A program made the position numbers and the translations under genes. Under the pieces are notes generated by a model. The model saw only the letters and a list, made by a program, of their open reading frames with translations. It was not told the origin of the DNA and did no database searches. Below are positions 6,173 to 8,323 of a stretch of 8,323 nucleotides of DNA, one piece after another (position 1 is the first letter of the stretch; every line of letters begins with the position of its first letter). This DNA comes from Burkholderiaceae bacterium (GTDB lineage: Bacteria; Pseudomonadota; Gammaproteobacteria; Burkholderiales; Burkholderiaceae): contig CANISN010000064.1 in NCBI GenBank assembly GCA_947470165.1, positions 1 through 8,323 of the forward strand, read 5' to 3'.

Positions 6173-6202
6173 CCAAATCAACCCTCTGATGAGTGCCGCT
6201 TA
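6173..6202 (+). promoter_or_regulatory. Candidate sigma-28-like promoter of ycgR
   Basis: CCAAAT (6173-6178), twelve bases, then GAGTGCCGCTTA (6191-6202). The GCCGCTTA part matches the sigma-28 -10 GCCGATAA at six of eight positions. The same block with identical internal spacing precedes the Sel1-repeat gene (6997-7026). The -35 part is poor and about two bases too far from the -10 for textbook sigma-28. It ends 29 bases before the ycgR ATG, a sensible distance. Confidence 0.4.
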
Positions 6203-6231
6203 GTCCCTCTTTGTGCTGCTGAATTCAAAAG

Positions 6232-6987
6232 ATGTCATTTAAAATATACCAACCTGATCTTGGTGAGATTGATCCTAAATATAATTTAGATAGCCGGTTT
6301 CTTTTCAAGAATTTTGAAAAATTCTTTTCGCCTGGTCCTGTTTCTGCAATTTTCAACTCTCAATCTTCACAGTTAATTCAAGTAAGTATTGATAACTTCG
6401 ATGCAAAAACGGTCTTTAAATTCAAACTTGAAGAAATGTCTCAAAATGGACTGCATTCATTTTGGAGTGACCCTTGTATTTTTGTGTCTGGGCTAGAGGT
6501 CGGTAAGTTGCAATTTTCAGTGCAGGGCTTGAGGGCTTTAGATAATGGCTTGCTATCCTGCGCTATTCCTAAAGAAGCCCAATTGATCCAGCGCCGCGAA
6601 GATTTTCGAGTCCCAGCACCCCCTGATCGAGCTTTTAAGGCCTTGATTTATTTCAGTGTTGGCAAAGAGATGATTTCAGATATTGTGGATATTTCTGATA
6701 AGGGTATTCAGCTTGATATTCGTCGAAGCGCCACAGAACTTGAGGTCGGAAAAGTGTGGTCCGGGTGCTCTTTGGAGAGACTGCAGGCTCGCACCTCCAA
6801 GTTTGACCTCATTATTCGAAATATCAGACCAAGCCTCATAGAGGAGTCCCGGATTCGGGCGGGTTGTGAGTTGTATCAGCCAACCAGACTCAATTTAAAT
6901 GAATTTTTAAGCACCAGAACCGCGATTCAGAGTTCTCGGGTAGATAGACGAATTAATTATTGGTATCAAGATGCCTCCTGGTGTTGA
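6232..6987 (+). CDS. ycgR: YcgR-like flagellar brake protein with PilZ domain
   Basis: YcgR proteins bind cyclic di-GMP and then act on the flagellar motor to slow or bias rotation. The 251-residue product matches the family in length (about 244) and two-domain layout. Residues about 20-113 form the N-terminal beta-barrel YcgR domain, and the PilZ domain begins at about 118. Both c-di-GMP contact motifs are intact: RxxxR at R122-R126 within QRREDFRV, and DxSxxG at D153-G158 (DISDKG). The C-terminal part (about 225-251) is longer and more basic than a bare PilZ domain, ending WYQDASWC. ATG 6232 has only a weak AAAAG upstream. The gene stands alone between two leaders and lies among flagellar genes, so a motor role is more likely than cellulose or alginate control. 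In enterics ycgR is a sigma-28-class gene, consistent with the candidate promoter just upstream. Confidence 0.88.
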   Translation: MSFKIYQPDLGEIDPKYNLDSRFLFKNFEKFFSPGPVSAIFNSQSSQLIQVSIDNFDAKTVFKFKLEEMSQNGLHSFWSDPCIFVSGLEVGKLQFSVQGLRALDNGLLSCAIPKEAQLIQRREDFRVPAPPDRAFKALIYFSVGKEMISDIVDISDKGIQLDIRRSATELEVGKVWSGCSLERLQARTSKFDLIIRNIRPSLIEESRIRAGCELYQPTRLNLNEFLSTRTAIQSSRVDRRINYWYQDASWC

Positions 6988-6996
6988 TTCCCTTGC

Positions 6997-7026
6997 CCCA
7001 ATGCGGTGCTCATGGAGTTCCGCTAA
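6997..7026 (+). promoter_or_regulatory. Candidate sigma-28-like promoter of the Sel1-repeat gene
   Basis: CCCAAT (6997-7002), twelve bases, then GAGTTCCGCTAA (7015-7026). TCCGCTAA matches the sigma-28 -10 at six of eight positions. It has the same layout as the block before ycgR. It ends 45 bases before ATG 7072 and overlaps the next motif, so the two readings compete. Confidence 0.38.
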
Positions 7027-7037
7027 TATAATCAACC
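7023..7037 (+). promoter_or_regulatory. Shared 15-base motif with perfect TATAAT, Sel1-gene copy
   Basis: CTAATATAATCAACC contains an exact TATAAT (7027-7032) that could be a sigma-70 -10 with a leader of about 33 bases. The -35 region at the usual spacing (CGGTGC, 7004-7009) is poor. It is the partner of the motif at 6134-6148. A clear GGGAG ribosome site follows at 7058-7062. Confidence 0.4.
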
Positions 7038-7071
7038 AATTAAAATAAACTTAAATTGGGAGTCGAAAATC

Positions 7072-7749
7072 ATGAGTTACGGTGCAATTGAACTGGGTCA
7101 ACTAAATATTCAAAAAGGCAAATTTGACGTTGCCTTTGATATTTTGTATGACAGCGCAGTAAATGACCAAAATGACGATGCCGTTTTCCTCATGACCAAA
7201 ATGGTATTTGATGGAAATCTCCCTGCAGAGCAAATGGAGAAATTCTACGAGTTTCAAAATGGCAATACCAGTATTGGCAATGGCTACGCGCTATTTAATG
7301 TAGGTTTGATGCATGAGCGAGGGCTTGGAAAAGTTCCTCAAAGCTACAAAATTGCAGTTGAGTACTATCTCAAAGCAATTAAAGAAGAAGTAAAAGATGC
7401 CTACTGTAATTTAGGAAACATCTATGCACTTGGTCTTGGTATGGAACATGGCATTAAAAGGGATGTGGATTTGGGGGTCAAGTACCTTACTATTGGGGCG
7501 GAAGAGGGTAGTCGTCAGTGCGCCTACACCTTGGGCTCTCTCTATGGGAAAGGAGAATTTATTCAGCAGGATTTAAATAAATCTTTTTACTTCCTATCTT
7601 TGGCGGCATTGCAAGGACATGATCAGGCCAAGCGGGTGCTGCACATATTTGTGCACAGTCATAAAGAAGATTATGAGGCTGAGATGACTGCTGCTGAGAT
7701 ACAAAATGGCAAGATTGAAAATATGCGGCAGCTGTATAAGTGCTTATAA
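7072..7749 (+). CDS. Cytoplasmic Sel1-like repeat (SLR) protein
   Basis: The 225-residue protein has no signal peptide or membrane segment. A TPR-like helical pair opens it (about 3-32, ELGQLNIQKGKFDVAFDILYDSA). Three Sel1-like repeats follow at about 71-106 (ALFNVGLMHERGLGKVPQ), 107-146 (DAYCNLGNIYALGLG) and 147-182 (CAYTLGSLYGKGEFIQQD), each with the helix, L-x-Y-x-x-G and A-x-x-Y/F-x-x-x-A pattern. A helical, charged tail (about 183-225) ends the protein. Such solenoids bind other proteins; the family gives no specific reaction. ATG 7072 is well supported by GGGAG nine bases upstream. It lies between ycgR and fliA and shares promoter-like sequence with ycgR, so a flagellar or c-di-GMP-linked scaffold role is a reasonable inference. 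It is not a known core flagellar gene. Confidence 0.82.
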   Translation: MSYGAIELGQLNIQKGKFDVAFDILYDSAVNDQNDDAVFLMTKMVFDGNLPAEQMEKFYEFQNGNTSIGNGYALFNVGLMHERGLGKVPQSYKIAVEYYLKAIKEEVKDAYCNLGNIYALGLGMEHGIKRDVDLGVKYLTIGAEEGSRQCAYTLGSLYGKGEFIQQDLNKSFYFLSLAALQGHDQAKRVLHIFVHSHKEDYEAEMTAAEIQNGKIENMRQLYKCL

Positions 7750-7754
7750 GTGCC

Positions 7755-7782
7755 GATAGTTAAAAAATCTTGCTAAGCAAGG
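7755..7782 (-). terminator. Intrinsic terminator of fliA
   Basis: Read on the - strand, CTTGC-TTA-GCAAG (7781 down to 7769) forms a five-bp hairpin with a three-base loop. ATTTTTTA follows directly. It begins only a few bases after the fliA stop and sits in the 34-base gap between convergent genes. On the + strand no T-run follows the hairpin, so it should serve fliA mainly. Confidence 0.6.
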
Positions 7783-7783
7783 C

Positions 7784-8323
7784 CTAGACATTGAGCTTAG
7801 ATCTGATGCGGATCATTCCCTGAGTGTGAATTTGACTAATACGCCCAGGGGTAATGTTCATGACCTGCGCAATTTCTCGATAAGATAATTCTTCTTGATA
7901 ATGTAGGGCAAATACCAGTTTTTCATTTTCAGGCAATCCCTCAAGGATTGTCGCTATTCGATCTGTTAGCTGGCTCATCGCCACAGCGCGCATGGGATCT
8001 GAGTCATCAGCCTCAGAAGGCAGTAAGTCTTCCGATAAGTCATCGAGTGGCATTAAATGCACCATATTAGCCATGATGGCATGGTAAGCCTCGATTGTTA
8101 TTTCGGCACTACTGGCGATTTCTTTTTCAGATGGATGGCGACCTAAATTTTGTTCTAGTTTACGAGTAACTTTTTCTAGCCCCACGAGTTCATCACGTTG
8201 ATTACGTGGCAGGATGTCATTTTTACGACAAGAGTCGTAAATCGCCCCACGAATACGGGTGCGAGCATATACCTCAAAAGCTAAATTAGCCTGAGGCTCA
8301 TAGCGAGTAAGCGCATCTAACAA
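7784..8323 (-). CDS. fliA: RNA polymerase sigma factor FliA (sigma-28), 3' part
   Basis: FliA directs RNA polymerase to late flagellar promoters (flagellin, motor and chemotaxis genes) and is held inactive by FlgM. The 179 residues here are the C-terminal three quarters of a protein of about 240. Region 2 is seen as LTRYEPQANLAFEVYARTRI then RGAIYDSCRKNDILPRNQRD, with the family's YAxxRIRGAxxD. Region 3 is LEQNLGRHPSEKEIASSAEI. Region 4 is LPENEKLVFALHYQEELSYR followed by the helix-turn-helix EIAQVMNITPGRISQIHTQG. The first in-window codon (TTG at 8323-8321) is an internal Leu, not a start: the frame runs off the right edge and the true start is outside. The stop is TAG at 7786-7784. It converges with the Sel1-repeat gene. 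No truncation or odd codon use is apparent. Confidence 0.95.
   Translation of the reverse strand: MLDALTRYEPQANLAFEVYARTRIRGAIYDSCRKNDILPRNQRDELVGLEKVTRKLEQNLGRHPSEKEIASSAEITIEAYHAIMANMVHLMPLDDLSEDLLPSEADDSDPMRAVAMSQLTDRIATILEGLPENEKLVFALHYQEELSYREIAQVMNITPGRISQIHTQGMIRIRSKLNV

Noticed and set aside
7752..7759. GCCGATAG, a seven-of-eight match to the sigma-28 -10, just after the Sel1-repeat gene on the + strand
   Set aside because: There is no TAAA-like -35 at the required spacing (TGTA is found there), and it would drive transcription into the convergent fliA gene. Probably chance, although an antisense promoter to fliA cannot be excluded.
1..8323. Search for CRISPR arrays, tRNA/rRNA genes, insertion sequences, toxin-antitoxin pairs or phage genes
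   Set aside because: By eye I saw no regularly spaced repeats, cloverleaf, transposase motif or terminal inverted repeats. The window is dense ordinary coding sequence, with no gap above 150 bases.

Overview
The window looks like a moderately AT-rich member of the Burkholderiales. The freshwater genus Polynucleobacter is my best guess, but it is inferred from base composition and protein style, not from a search. All genes but one lie on the + strand. They are tightly packed, with short or overlapping junctions and generally weak Shine-Dalgarno sequences.

Region 1 (about 1-4495) is the unusual part. It holds four genes: a small membrane protein of unknown function with one C-terminal TM helix, a short CheW/PilI-like adaptor, a two-TM PilJ-like receptor, and a 506-residue protein with a CheA/ChpA-like C-terminus. 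The order (adaptor, receptor, kinase-like) is that of the pilI-pilJ-chpA part of a Pil-Chp chemosensory operon, but the parts are badly eroded. The receptor has only a distant version of the cytoplasmic hairpin tip. The CheA-like protein keeps a trace of the ATPase-domain end and a recognisable CheW-like P5 domain, but shows no phospho-accepting histidine box and no N or G1 box. It therefore looks like a kinase-dead chemosensory complex. Its last gene overlaps flgA by one base.

Region 2 (4495-6081) is the classical flagellar trio flgA-flgM-flgN: P-ring assembly chaperone, anti-sigma-28 factor, and chaperone for hook-associated proteins.

Region 3 (6082-7749) has a YcgR-like PilZ protein with intact c-di-GMP-binding motifs, then a cytoplasmic Sel1-repeat protein. 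Each has its own leader, and the two leaders share promoter-like sequence, suggesting co-regulation, possibly by sigma-28.

Region 4 (7755-8323, - strand) is the 3' part of fliA (sigma-28), running off the right edge and ending in a small hairpin followed by a T-run. The window thus combines the late flagellar switch (FliA and its antagonist FlgM), a c-di-GMP brake, and a chemosensory-like complex that appears unable to signal by phosphorylation and may have a structural, localisation or sensing role.
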